A stretch of 10,721 bases of DNA, from assembly GCA_023266715.1 (NCBI GenBank), contig JAHFPK010000068.1, positions 1 to 10,721 of the forward strand, read 5' to 3'. Numbering within the stretch: the stretch's first letter is position 1; each line of letters begins with the position of its first letter. This stretch comes from Hyphomicrobiales bacterium (GTDB lineage: Bacteria; Pseudomonadota; Alphaproteobacteria; Rhizobiales; Aestuariivirgaceae). Position numbers and translations under genes: made by a program. Below the pieces are notes generated by a model. It made no database searches. It saw only the letters and a program-made list of their open reading frames with translations, and was not told the origin of the DNA. Below, piece after piece: positions 1 through 5,188 of this stretch.

Positions 1-6
1 TCTTCG

Positions 7-20
7 ATCATCCGGATGAT
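7..20. repeat. 14-bp perfect palindrome upstream of the XRE gene
   Basis: The sequence ATCATCCGGATGAT equals its own reverse complement. It lies about 60 bp upstream of the XRE start codon, where an autoregulatory operator would be expected. A second small hairpin (CCGTC-AGAA-GACGG, 61-74) sits directly before the start codon and leaves no room for a clear Shine-Dalgarno sequence. An operator role is inference only; no homologous site is visible elsewhere in the window. Confidence 0.3.
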
Positions 21-78
21 ACCGCCAGCGGATCCTTAGCGGCGATCCTCCAATAACAGACCGTCAGAAGACGGCTAA

Positions 79-378
79 ATGGACATCCGGGAAGTCTTTG
101 CCATTAACGTAAGAAGGCTGCGTCAGGCCAAGGGTTTGTCGCAGGAGGCGTTAGCCGATGAGGCCGGGATGGATCGGACCTATATCAGTGCCCTTGAGCG
201 AGGGGTCTATAGCGCAAGTCTGACCACTGTAGGCAAGCTTGCCAAGGTCCTCGATGTAGTTTGCGTTACTTGCGGGTGGGCGGGACGAGACAAAACTTCG
301 AGAGCAGGATTCTGTTCGGGTGTAGAAAAAGCTCGAAAATACCGCAGAATCCCACCCGTCAAGTGCACGCTGGGTTAG
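79..378 (+). pseudogene. XRE-family HTH regulator with replaced C-terminus (probably disrupted)
   Basis: The first 60 or so residues form a clear Cro/C1-type helix-turn-helix domain, with the motifs GLSQEALADEAG, DRTYISALERG and a final KLAKVLDV. Family members in rhizobia normally continue with a short acidic-hydrophobic end such as EPADLL and stop at about 70-80 aa. Here the reading frame instead runs into about 38 unrelated Cys/Arg/Lys-rich residues that are translated from the arms of the attC-like structure (from about 259). The native end is therefore missing and the tail is an accident of the junction. The DNA-binding domain is complete, so a chimeric 99-aa protein could still be made. 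No strong ribosome binding site precedes the ATG. The break coincides with the edge of the methyltransferase cassette, which suggests that insertion there, or a later rearrangement, destroyed the gene. Confidence 0.65.
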
Positions 379-382
379 GTGC
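259..382 (-). repeat. attC-like recombination site (imperfect inverted repeat) downstream of the methyltransferase gene
   Basis: Read on the minus strand, the site opens with a core box ACCTAAC (380-374, fits RYYYAAC). After a CCA spacer it continues with an L''-like arm, 370-351: GCGT, GCA, CTTG, an extra A, CGGGTGGG. The matching L'-like arm is 280-263: CCCACCCG, CAAG, TA, ACGC. The two arms pair over 8+4+4 bp with one bulged base, and the bulge is on the L'' side, as in known attC sites (the extrahelical base). The central 70 nt hold further pairings: TTCGAG 297-302 with CTCGAA 332-337, and GGATTCTG 307-314 with CAGAATCC 345-352. The weak point is the outer end near 259, where a GTTRRRY box is expected but the sequence runs into the XRE gene instead. 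The terminal G is also C on the minus strand. Confidence 0.6.
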
Positions 383-437
383 GGGTTTGTTTAGAAGCCT
401 CACCATTAAATTACATCATTGTCTCTATGCTCATTGC

Positions 438-1193
438 TCAACTTAATGTTTTGTTCTTTTTTTGAACCTTTTTAATTATGTAAATTGCCACTGGCGAGAC
501 CTTTTTTTCATCAAGCCACTCAAAAGGATCGGTATCGTAACCTAATGGTTTATGATGTTCAACAATGCGTAAGCCAAGACGATCAAGAATTTGCTTATAA
601 TCCTCATCTGTCCATAAATAGTCGTATAAGATTATTTCAGTTCCTTGAAACTGAAGTTTAAAGGTTTCACCACTTTGAATATCTCTATTGTTCTCTGGGA
701 AATCATACTTAAATCCAATCCAGTTGCCTTTGTAAACGTCCATAGACGAGGTTATGACAATAATAACTCCATCTCTCCTTAACACTCGCATCATTTCCAA
801 AAAGATCTTTTCAATCTCTTTTTTAGTAGAAATTTCTAAAAATACAAAACTGGAAAAAACAATATCAAAACTTTCGTTTTCAAAGGGCAATTGTTCGCTT
901 CGGATATTGTAATAACTGGTTGATCTGTCTCTGGATACTGCCTGCTCCAACATGTCCTGATTAATGTCAACACCTACAACATGTAGCCCTAAATTTTTCA
1001 AAAAACGCGTCGAGCGACCCGCTCCACATCCATAATCTAACGCCGCTAATCCCTTTGCATGTTTTTGTATCAACTGGGGAATATCCCGAAACGCTAGATA
1101 GTTTGTGTCATCAATGCCTAATTCAGCATACTTACTGGCATGCTTGCCATAGTCATGAGTTTTTATTTTGGCCTTTTTCTTTTTTTGGGGCAT
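438..1193 (-). CDS. Class I SAM-dependent methyltransferase (Methyltransf_11/25 type)
   Basis: The 251-aa protein has the Rossmann-type methyltransferase core. Motif I is LDYGCGAGRST (residues 52-62), the acidic end of strand 2 is VVGVDIN (72-78), and motif IV is PFENESFDIVFSSFVFLEI (103-121). The post-motif strand is MRVLRRDGVIIVIT (135-148). The N-terminus is lysine-rich (PQKKKKAKIK). The substrate cannot be told from the sequence; the C-terminal 100 residues, with several Trp and Tyr, are probably the substrate-binding part. The gene is strongly AT-rich compared with everything around it, which indicates recent transfer. The ATG at 1193 is preceded by no good Shine-Dalgarno sequence. It is the only gene of the putative cassette and points opposite to the XRE gene. 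In integron cassettes such genes usually depend on an outside promoter, and none was identified here. Confidence 0.85.
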   Translation of the reverse strand: MPQKKKKAKIKTHDYGKHASKYAELGIDDTNYLAFRDIPQLIQKHAKGLAALDYGCGAGRSTRFLKNLGLHVVGVDINQDMLEQAVSRDRSTSYYNIRSEQLPFENESFDIVFSSFVFLEISTKKEIEKIFLEMMRVLRRDGVIIVITSSMDVYKGNWIGFKYDFPENNRDIQSGETFKLQFQGTEIILYDYLWTDEDYKQILDRLGLRIVEHHKPLGYDTDPFEWLDEKKVSPVAIYIIKKVQKKNKTLS

Positions 1194-1237
1194 ATGACAC
1201 CAGATTCAAGAATGATTAACTTTTTTATTTGTTAAGC

Positions 1238-1244
1238 ACCTAAC
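1238..1244 (-). other. Core site GTTAGGT at the 5' edge of the putative cassette
   Basis: On the minus strand the bases GTTAGGT fit the integron core consensus GTTRRRY (G^TTRRRY cleavage). They lie 45 bases upstream of the methyltransferase start. With the next two bases (GC) they form a 9-bp exact complement to the core of the attC-like site at 374-382. They are followed at once by TTAAC (GTTAGGTGCTTAAC), so a second RYYYAAC-like heptamer (GCTTAAC) is also present. A role in recombination is inferred. Confidence 0.45.
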
Positions 1245-1254
1245 TAGGTATTAG

Positions 1255-1269
1255 ACGGAAAGTTTCCGT
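1255..1269. repeat. 15-bp palindrome between the cassette edge and the mosaic region
   Basis: ACGGAAA-G-TTTCCGT is a perfect inverted repeat with a one-base centre. Weaker symmetry continues for several bases on both sides (TTAG / ATAA). It starts only 10 bp from the cassette core site. On the minus strand it is preceded by GGGGTCTTAT. This could be a recombinase or repressor site, or part of a transposon end. The sequence alone does not decide. Confidence 0.35.
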
Positions 1270-1403
1270 ATAAGACCCCTGTGGAGCAGCTTATACAGCA
1301 TTTCTCTCGCACCATCCCTTTTACCCCGATCCCTCTCTCACTCGCTCCCGAACTTGCCCCCTCCGCCACTGTTTCGCGCGCTCCCACAAATCCATCAATC
1401 CGC

Positions 1404-1460
1404 TTAGTATCGCGCGAACGCACCGCCGGCTTCACCCAGTCCTAGGATTGCGATGAGCAT
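1404..1460 (-). pseudogene. N-terminal remnant of an NAD(P)-binding dehydrogenase
   Basis: From the ATG at 1460 the minus strand reads MLIAILGLGEAGGAFARY and then stops. This is the first strand and the GxGxxG loop (GLGEAG) of a Rossmann fold. It closely resembles the start of 6-phosphogluconate / 3-hydroxyisobutyrate dehydrogenase-type proteins, which begin with IALIGLGEAGxA. After about 16 codons the similarity ends abruptly at TACTAAGC, so the rest of the gene is gone. The fragment is short, so the family call rests on one motif and its position at a plausible start codon. It lies between the IS1380 edge and unrelated DNA, which fits a genome scar left by rearrangement. Confidence 0.4.
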
Positions 1461-1515
1461 GATTGATGTCCGTTGGCCCAACGTGAGCACCAATCGCCTG
1501 CTTATCCGACATCCA

Positions 1516-1524
1516 CCGGATGAC
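1516..1524. repeat. Candidate left inverted repeat of the IS element
   Basis: CCGGATGAC matches the complement of the bases at 3138-3146. It is short, and some chance matches of this length are expected between two 200-bp stretches, so it is only a candidate. Confidence 0.35.
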
Positions 1525-1706
1525 CGGCTCTTCGGGGCAAGATTGACGCCAGGAGCGGGCATTGGCAAGCCCGAACCTCGCCGTGAGCGGCCAGATAGGC
1601 CGGAGGGCGGTAAAATCGGCGCGGCGCGTGGTGGAAGCTCCGATATTGTCCTCGCCAAGGCGCACCTCTCCCGTTGCTCTCGCTGGAACTCATGCCGCCG
1701 GCCTGT

Positions 1707-3062
1707 TCACGCCGGCGCTGGAGGTGGCTGCGGCCGCAGTTCGGCGATCAGCCACAGGATCTCGGCGAACAGCATCCTCGGAATGGCGACCTCGGCCATC
1801 TGGAAGGCGACATAGCGGCCGTGGCTGACGAGCTTCGCGCCGACCTTGATCAGCTTCTCCCTCAGGCTGGTCAGAGACCACTCTTTGATCGGCTCCGGCG
1901 TCGCCAGGGTGCGCAGGAAGTTGCCGAGATTGTAGGCGAGCGCATGAAGCTGAAGCCGGACCGCGTTGGCGGCGAACGTCCGGCATGACAACCGCGTCCA
2001 CTTGATCGCGCCCTTGCCCTCTTTGATCCACTGCTCACATGTGCCGCGCTGATTGTAGAAGGCGACAACCCGCTCGGCCGGGCGCGACAGGTTGGTGACG
2101 ATGAAGCCGACGCGCGGAACAAGTTCGCCGGGATGCCACTCGACCTTGGCGACCACCCGGCGGGGCTTGGTCCAGCTTCCCGTCTGATAGGTGAAATTGG
2201 CGTGGAACCGCCGTACATGGTTCGGGGGACGCCCGACCGGGCGTGTCAGCAAATAGCCGATCCTCGTCTGGAGGACCTGGTTGGTGGGAATGCGGATCGC
2301 ATACTTGATCCCCTCGGCTTCCAGGTACTCGTAGACCCCCGGCATCGCGAAGGCGGCGTCGGCCCGGAAATAGAGGCGCAAGACCTTGCCCCGATAGCGG
2401 GCCACGACCGGGGCGAGCACGTCTTGCCAGCCGTCGGCACTGTGGACGTTGCCGGGACGAAGGGCGCTGCGTTCCAGATCACCAAACTGGTTGAACAGGA
2501 AAAGCGGGTGGTAGCAGGTACAGGCGAAGTGACCGTTCCAGACGCTCATCTCCTGATCGCCATGGGTGGGGCTGACGCTTGAATCCATGTCGAGCACGAT
2601 GCCTCGCGGCGGACGGCGGCCATGAACGCCGTCGATCCACTGGCCGGAGAGGTCGGCAAGTGCCGTGAGGTTATTGGATGCCGCGAGCCACTTCGTCTCG
2701 AAGCGGCCCATCTGACTCGGCGAGGCCGCAGAACCCTGAGCCGCCTTGCCGCCGACAATCCAGCGCATCGCCGGATCATGGCGCAAGCGCTCGGCGTCGT
2801 TCACGTCATCATATCCGGCGAGACGCCCGAACACGGATTGCCGAAGCAACCCGACCAGAGCATGGCGGCCGTTCCTGCCGGTGCGCGCATCGGCGAGCAC
2901 ATCGCCGGCCATTGCGCTGAGACCGAGGGCGTCGTCGAGTTCGCGATAGGCCAGCAATCCGGCATCGGAGGTGATCCGCGAACCATGGAACTCAAGCTTC
3001 ACGCGGCGGTCGAAAACGAGCCGGAGAGGACCATCGGCCGATTCACCCGTTGGGTTCTGCAA
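1707..3062 (-). CDS. IS1380-family DDE transposase
   Basis: The 451-aa protein cuts and joins the ends of its insertion sequence. It has the features of IS1380 transposases: the N-terminal KLEFHGSRITSDAGLLAYREL block (residues 22-42, with SDAGL), the first catalytic Asp in VLDMDSS (158 or 160), the second in YFRADAAFA (235), and the catalytic Glu in the YNQRGTCEQWIKE segment (343). The C-terminal part (LQLHALAYNLGNFLR, 370-384) is also typical. Length matches the family and no frameshift or stop is visible, so it may be active. The first codon is TTG, preceded by GAGG at a good distance; no ATG lies upstream in frame. GC content is high compared with the cassette to its left. A hairpin (CGCCGGC / GCCGGCG, 1696-1717) overlaps the stop codon. 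Confidence 0.92.
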   Translation of the reverse strand: MQNPTGESADGPLRLVFDRRVKLEFHGSRITSDAGLLAYRELDDALGLSAMAGDVLADARTGRNGRHALVGLLRQSVFGRLAGYDDVNDAERLRHDPAMRWIVGGKAAQGSAASPSQMGRFETKWLAASNNLTALADLSGQWIDGVHGRRPPRGIVLDMDSSVSPTHGDQEMSVWNGHFACTCYHPLFLFNQFGDLERSALRPGNVHSADGWQDVLAPVVARYRGKVLRLYFRADAAFAMPGVYEYLEAEGIKYAIRIPTNQVLQTRIGYLLTRPVGRPPNHVRRFHANFTYQTGSWTKPRRVVAKVEWHPGELVPRVGFIVTNLSRPAERVVAFYNQRGTCEQWIKEGKGAIKWTRLSCRTFAANAVRLQLHALAYNLGNFLRTLATPEPIKEWSLTSLREKLIKVGAKLVSHGRYVAFQMAEVAIPRMLFAEILWLIAELRPQPPPAPA

Positions 3063-3137
3063 GATGGCCTCGTGCGATCCAGATTAAGTTGTTGATTATT
3101 ATATCTGAATCGCCGCGAAATTACAGCAAATTACGAT

Positions 3138-3146
3138 GTCATCCGG
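3138..3146. repeat. Candidate right inverted repeat of the IS element
   Basis: GTCATCCGG is the partner of the candidate left repeat. It lies about 75 bp upstream of the transposase start, with a TATAAT-like box (minus strand 3103-3098) between the two that could serve the transposase promoter. Confidence 0.35.
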
Positions 3147-3159
3147 CGAATACGGGTTG

Positions 3160-3190
3160 AAATGGCGCGGAGGGCGCAGCCGCGCCATTT
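3160..3190 (-). terminator. Strong hairpin downstream of the PRC-barrel gene
   Basis: AAATGGCGCGG (3160-3170) pairs perfectly over 11 bp with CCGCGCCATTT (3180-3190), leaving a 9-nt loop. It lies 35 bp after the stop of the 119-aa PRC-barrel gene. It ends in only three T's on the minus strand, so it is a weak-tailed intrinsic terminator or a 3' stabilising structure. It also marks the border between the IS element and the stress-gene cluster. Confidence 0.55.
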
Positions 3191-3224
3191 CCGGCAAGCA
3201 ATTTCCGCTCAAGATTCAGAAGAC

Positions 3225-3584
3225 TTAAAGTCCCCAATAGGGCGGAACATTGTAATGTTCGTGAACGCGGCCTTCCCAGTCGCGGCTTTGCCAGGAATCG
3301 TCGCTGAATTCCGGCGCATCGCGAAGCTCCTTTTCGTTCACATCGGTGCGGAAACCGTCCAGTTTTTTATCATAGCTGAGCCTTGCCCAGGGCAATGGAA
3401 AGTGCTTGTGGCCGAGGCCAAGAAGACCGCCAAAGCTCAGGACGGCGTAGACCACTCTGCCTGAGACCTTGTCTATCATCAGGTGATCGATCTCGCCGAT
3501 GCGGGTTCCCTTCTTATCAAATACTTTGGTGCCTTCCACATCTTCGCTGGAAATGAAGGCATGATTGGGATGTGCTGTATCCAT
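3225..3584 (-). CDS. PRC-barrel domain protein (cytoplasmic, 119 aa)
   Basis: The protein has no signal peptide or membrane segment. Its PRC-barrel domain covers about residues 10-85. It opens with EDVEGTKVFDKKGTRIGEIDHLMIDKVSG and continues with VYAVLSFGGLLGLGHKHFPLPWARL, the usual glycine-rich strand turn of this domain. The tail is charged and ends in VPPYWGL. PRC-barrels occur in the photosynthetic reaction centre H subunit, RimM and many small stress proteins; this one has no known reaction. The start is supported by GAGGAGA 7 nt upstream of the ATG. It lies 70 nt downstream of another PRC-barrel gene in the same direction, with a hairpin between them and no clear promoter, so the two are probably cotranscribed. 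Confidence 0.85.
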   Translation of the reverse strand: MDTAHPNHAFISSEDVEGTKVFDKKGTRIGEIDHLMIDKVSGRVVYAVLSFGGLLGLGHKHFPLPWARLSYDKKLDGFRTDVNEKELRDAPEFSDDSWQSRDWEGRVHEHYNVPPYWGL

Positions 3585-3607
3585 CTTCGTTTCTCCTCAT
3601 AGGTGCC

Positions 3608-3639
3608 TGCCGCGACGCCAGGTAAATAGCGCCGCGGCA
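3608..3639. other. Intergenic hairpin between the two PRC-barrel genes
   Basis: TGCCGCG (3608-3614) pairs with CGCGGCA (3633-3639) around an 18-nt loop. There is no T-run, so it is more likely a processing or partial attenuation structure in a two-gene transcript than a full terminator. Confidence 0.4.
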
Positions 3640-3654
3640 AATCACAATCGCAGG

Positions 3655-4287
3655 CTACTTCATCGCCGTTCTGTCGAAGTCCGGCAGCGCTTCCAAGCGT
3701 TCCTTGGTTTCGTTGATCGTCAGGCGCATCGTGTTGTCAGTGTCCTTTATGACGGCGATATCGTCGATTGGAATTGCAACATCCTTCTGCCCGATTCCAA
3801 GAAAACCACCGACACCCACAACGGCAACGATGGTATCAAGGTCCTTGTTCATGATGAGATCGTTGATCTCGCCGACATTTTCATTGGCGGCGGTATAAAC
3901 ACTCTGTCCCATGAACTGGGACGCGAGCAATGCTGTTGCCGGATTGATTTCAGTATTGCCGACGGTTATCGTTGCGCTATCAGGCGCAGGCGCCAACGGA
4001 GCCCCGGCTGCCGTATCGGGAGCAGGTGCAGGTGCTGCAGCCGTATCATCCTGTTTCGGAAGTACGGTCGTTCCGCCAGAATCCGCCGGAGGTTGAGCGT
4101 TGGACACATCGCCTGCGTTCTTGCATTCGGCAGGAATATCGGCCTCAGGTACTGAGCCCGCGGGCGGGCAGGCAACCTTGTTTTGTACTTCCGGCAAAGG
4201 GGCTGCCGGTGTTGAATCCTCAGCGTAGGCTAGGCTTGAAGCACACAGCAAAGCAAGCGTGGCAACAGTACACTTAAATAATCTCAT
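3655..4287 (-). CDS. Exported PRC-barrel domain protein (210 aa)
   Basis: Residues 1-22 form a signal peptide (MRLFKCTVATLALLCASSLA, cleavage likely after AYA before ED), so the protein should be periplasmic. Residues 23-110 are a low-complexity Pro/Ala/Asp linker that also holds two cysteines (VACPPAG, AECKNAG). The PRC-barrel domain follows at about 118-200, with the strand turn VVGVGGFLGIGQKDVAIPID and the segment VGEINDLIMNKDLD. Secreted PRC-barrel proteins of this type are frequent in rhizobia and often stress-induced; the molecular role is unknown. AAGGAGAT lies 6 nt upstream of the ATG. A consensus EcfG-type promoter lies 34 bp upstream. The adjacent 119-aa gene has a related domain and may be a diverged partner. 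Confidence 0.85.
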   Translation of the reverse strand: MRLFKCTVATLALLCASSLAYAEDSTPAAPLPEVQNKVACPPAGSVPEADIPAECKNAGDVSNAQPPADSGGTTVLPKQDDTAAAPAPAPDTAAGAPLAPAPDSATITVGNTEINPATALLASQFMGQSVYTAANENVGEINDLIMNKDLDTIVAVVGVGGFLGIGQKDVAIPIDDIAVIKDTDNTMRLTINETKERLEALPDFDRTAMK

Positions 4288-4320
4288 AACTGATCTCCTT
4301 TTGAAATTGGATGCCTGTCG

Positions 4321-4345
4321 AACGCTTAACCAACTGAGAGGTTCC
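4321..4345 (-). promoter_or_regulatory. EcfG-type general stress promoter for the exported PRC-barrel gene
   Basis: On the minus strand GGAAC (4345-4341) is followed by exactly 16 bases and then CGTT (4324-4321). This is the full consensus of EcfG/RpoE2 sigma factors in alphaproteobacteria. The expected start of transcription is some 25-30 nt upstream of the ATG at 4287. Confidence 0.75.
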
Positions 4346-4358
4346 GATATTCCTGAAG

Positions 4359-4526
4359 TCAGTTTGCGAAAATGACGAGCAGCATCGCAAACATAAACAT
4401 GACACCAAGCAAGCTATAGGCCAGGACGTAGCGTACCCCCTGGCCAGTCACGCCTTGGCGCGCGCGGTCTGTTGTCACGACAATCCTTCTTGCCAGTTCC
4501 TTGCCGCGCAGACGCTGCTGCATCAT
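4359..4526 (-). CDS. Small single-span membrane protein (55 aa)
   Basis: A short reading frame encodes a basic, cytoplasm-like N-terminal half (MMQQRLRGKELARRIVVTT) with a conserved-looking RARQGVTGQGVRYVL stretch. It ends in one hydrophobic segment, about residues 35-53 (AYSLLGVMFMFAMLLVIFA), and stops right after it. The layout is that of small rhizobial membrane proteins of unknown function. Support for a real gene comes from a GAGG-containing leader before two in-frame ATG codons, a GGAAC-type promoter 33 bp upstream, and its place in a run of same-direction genes with the same promoter type. The first ATG (4526) was chosen; the next codon (4523) is also ATG. Confidence 0.7.
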   Translation of the reverse strand: MMQQRLRGKELARRIVVTTDRARQGVTGQGVRYVLAYSLLGVMFMFAMLLVIFAN

Positions 4527-4558
4527 TATGTCCGCCCTCGTAAAATGGCTGGACTAAA

Positions 4559-4584
4559 AACCGTCTAACCATTGATTTGGTTCC
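4559..4584 (-). promoter_or_regulatory. EcfG-type promoter for the 55-aa membrane protein
   Basis: GGAAC (4584-4580, minus strand) is followed by 16 bases and CGGTT (4563-4559). The -10 box deviates from CGTT, but the -35 box and spacing fit. The distance to the start codon is the same as for the neighbouring stress genes. Confidence 0.6.
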
Positions 4585-4660
4585 AGTTGGAATGTCCGAA
4601 TGAACGCCAATTCGATCAAATGGCGCCCATCGCACACGCCCGCTATCCTATAAAGCCAAG

Positions 4661-4684
4661 AAATCCCCCGATTCCGGGGGATTT
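4661..4684 (-). terminator. Intrinsic terminator after the Pro-rich membrane protein gene
   Basis: AAATCCCCC (4661-4669) and GGGGGATTT (4676-4684) form a perfect 9-bp stem with a 6-nt loop. On the minus strand it is followed by a T-rich stretch (TTTCTTGGCTTT). It lies 35 bp downstream of the stop at 4720 and separates that gene from the promoter of the 55-aa protein. Confidence 0.75.
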
Positions 4685-4719
4685 CAATTGGTGCTAACAG
4701 ATGTTCGAATCCAACGACA

Positions 4720-5106
4720 TTACTGCGTAGTTGTTGCTGGCGGAGTTGTTGCATCGCCTGCCGGCGGTGTTGTTGATTCAACTGCTGGCGGGGTTGCCGG
4801 CGGTGCTTCAGCTGCTGGCGGGGTCGCCGGAGGCGTAGCTGGGGCCAGGGCATCCGGTGCAGCTGGCGCCGTATTTTCCTGCGTTACGGTTGGTGCCGTC
4901 GTATTGGAGCTCCAATCGAACGAAAGAGCGAAGAGAATGGCAAGAACCACGACCAAAGCCGCAATGATAAGGCCGGTCGATCCGCCGTAGGACGTGGTTG
5001 ATTGGTTAATTCGAGTATCGGGTGGGACGGACCCGCCAGTATTCTGCTGGTAGTCGGATTCGTATTCGGGCACGACCCTTGGCTTCTGTTGGGGAGATGC
5101 TGCCAT
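4720..5106 (-). CDS. Membrane-anchored protein with Pro/Ala/Thr-rich tail (128 aa)
   Basis: Residues 1-43 are polar and would be cytoplasmic (KPRVVPEYESDYQQNTGG). Residues 45-63 form one membrane helix (TGLIIAALVVVLAILFALSF). The remaining 65 residues are an Ala/Pro/Thr-rich tail with PPATPPA repeats, probably periplasmic. No enzymatic domain is visible. Similar small proteins are found in many Hyphomicrobiales without known function; an envelope or cell-wall-spanning role is possible. The ATG at 5106 is preceded by AAGGAGT at a good distance. Longer in-frame extension upstream would cross the promoter and is not believed. The gene has its own GGAAC-type promoter and a terminator. Confidence 0.8.
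   Translation of the reverse strand: MAASPQQKPRVVPEYESDYQQNTGGSVPPDTRINQSTTSYGGSTGLIIAALVVVLAILFALSFDWSSNTTAPTVTQENTAPAAPDALAPATPPATPPAAEAPPATPPAVESTTPPAGDATTPPATTTQ
4778..4837. repeat. 30-bp imperfect tandem duplication in the Pro-rich tail
   Basis: Two adjacent 30-bp units (4778-4807 and 4808-4837) both start TCA-CTGCTGGCGGGGT and differ at only a few, mostly third-codon, positions. They encode the PPATPPA repeats of the membrane-anchored protein. The repeat is in frame (10 codons) and could vary in copy number between strains. Confidence 0.6.
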
Positions 5107-5143
5107 GATAACTACTCCTTGCTGAGTTAATGACAGAGTCCAA

Positions 5144-5169
5144 AATGCGTAAGGGGGCAAATTTGTTCC
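5144..5169 (-). promoter_or_regulatory. EcfG-type promoter for the Pro-rich membrane protein gene
   Basis: GGAAC (5169-5165, minus strand) is followed by 17 bases and CATT (5147-5144). This fits the looser form GGAAC-N18/19-TT known for rhizobial RpoE2/EcfG promoters. The predicted transcript start is about 30 nt before the ATG at 5106. Confidence 0.6.
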
Positions 5170-5188
5170 ATAATTTTTTAAGGAAATG

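Larger units (their letters stand above)
259..1244 (-). mobile_element. Putative integron-type gene cassette carrying one methyltransferase gene
   Basis: The unit has the layout of a mobile integron cassette. There is a core site at its 5' edge (GTTAGGT, minus strand 1244-1238), about 45 nt of leader, one gene filling almost the whole unit, and an attC-like site at its 3' edge. The 5' edge and the attC core are complementary over 9 bp (GTTAGGTGC against GCACCTAAC). This is what a circularised cassette needs to rebuild a complete attC. The DNA is visibly more AT-rich than both flanks, which also fits foreign cassette origin. No intI gene or second cassette is visible, so this would be an isolated cassette or one at a secondary site. 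Calling it a cassette is inference from structure. The alternative is chance similarity around a transferred gene. Confidence 0.55.
1245..1515. other. Mosaic spacer between the cassette and the IS element
   Basis: These 271 bp hold no intact gene. They contain the palindrome at 1255-1269, a stretch (about 1290-1400) with no recognisable coding or structural signal, the 18-codon dehydrogenase remnant, and about 55 bp of its former upstream DNA up to the IS edge. GC content rises again here to that of the right-hand part of the window. Confidence 0.5.
1516..3146 (-). mobile_element. IS1380-family insertion sequence (approximate ends)
   Basis: The element is defined by its intact IS1380-type transposase. 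A 9-bp inverted repeat, CCGGATGAC, is present at 1516-1524 and as GTCATCCGG at 3138-3146. This gives a length of about 1.63 kb, close to the usual size of the family (about 1.65 kb). The repeat match does not extend well inward, and no 4-bp target duplication is visible next to it, so the exact ends are uncertain. If these ends are right, the left non-coding part is about 190 bp and the right part about 75 bp. The element separates the dehydrogenase remnant from the stress-gene cluster. Confidence 0.5.

Noticed and set aside
7..20. Shared octamer CCGGATGA between the palindrome upstream of the XRE gene and both candidate IS ends
   Set aside because: The surrounding bases differ in all three places, so an additional IS end at 7-20 is not supported; most likely chance.
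1242..1279. GGGGTCTTATACGGAAA (minus strand), which resembles the GGGG start of 38-bp Tn3-family ends
   Set aside because: The inner part does not fit a Tn3 end, no partner repeat is visible and no Tn3 transposase or resolvase is in the window.
1690..3095. Long open frames on the plus strand and in other frames across the IS element
   Set aside because: They are a side effect of the high-GC transposase gene; none has a ribosome binding site or recognisable domain.
3699..3703. A further GGAAC (minus strand) inside the exported PRC-barrel gene, upstream of the second PRC-barrel gene
   Set aside because: No CGTT-like box lies at 16-17 bp, and it is inside the coding region, so it was not counted as a promoter.
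4703..4712. GTTCGAATCC, which looks like the T-arm of a tRNA
   Set aside because: No matching acceptor stem, anticodon arm or CCA end can be built around it, and it lies in the short gap between a gene and its terminator.
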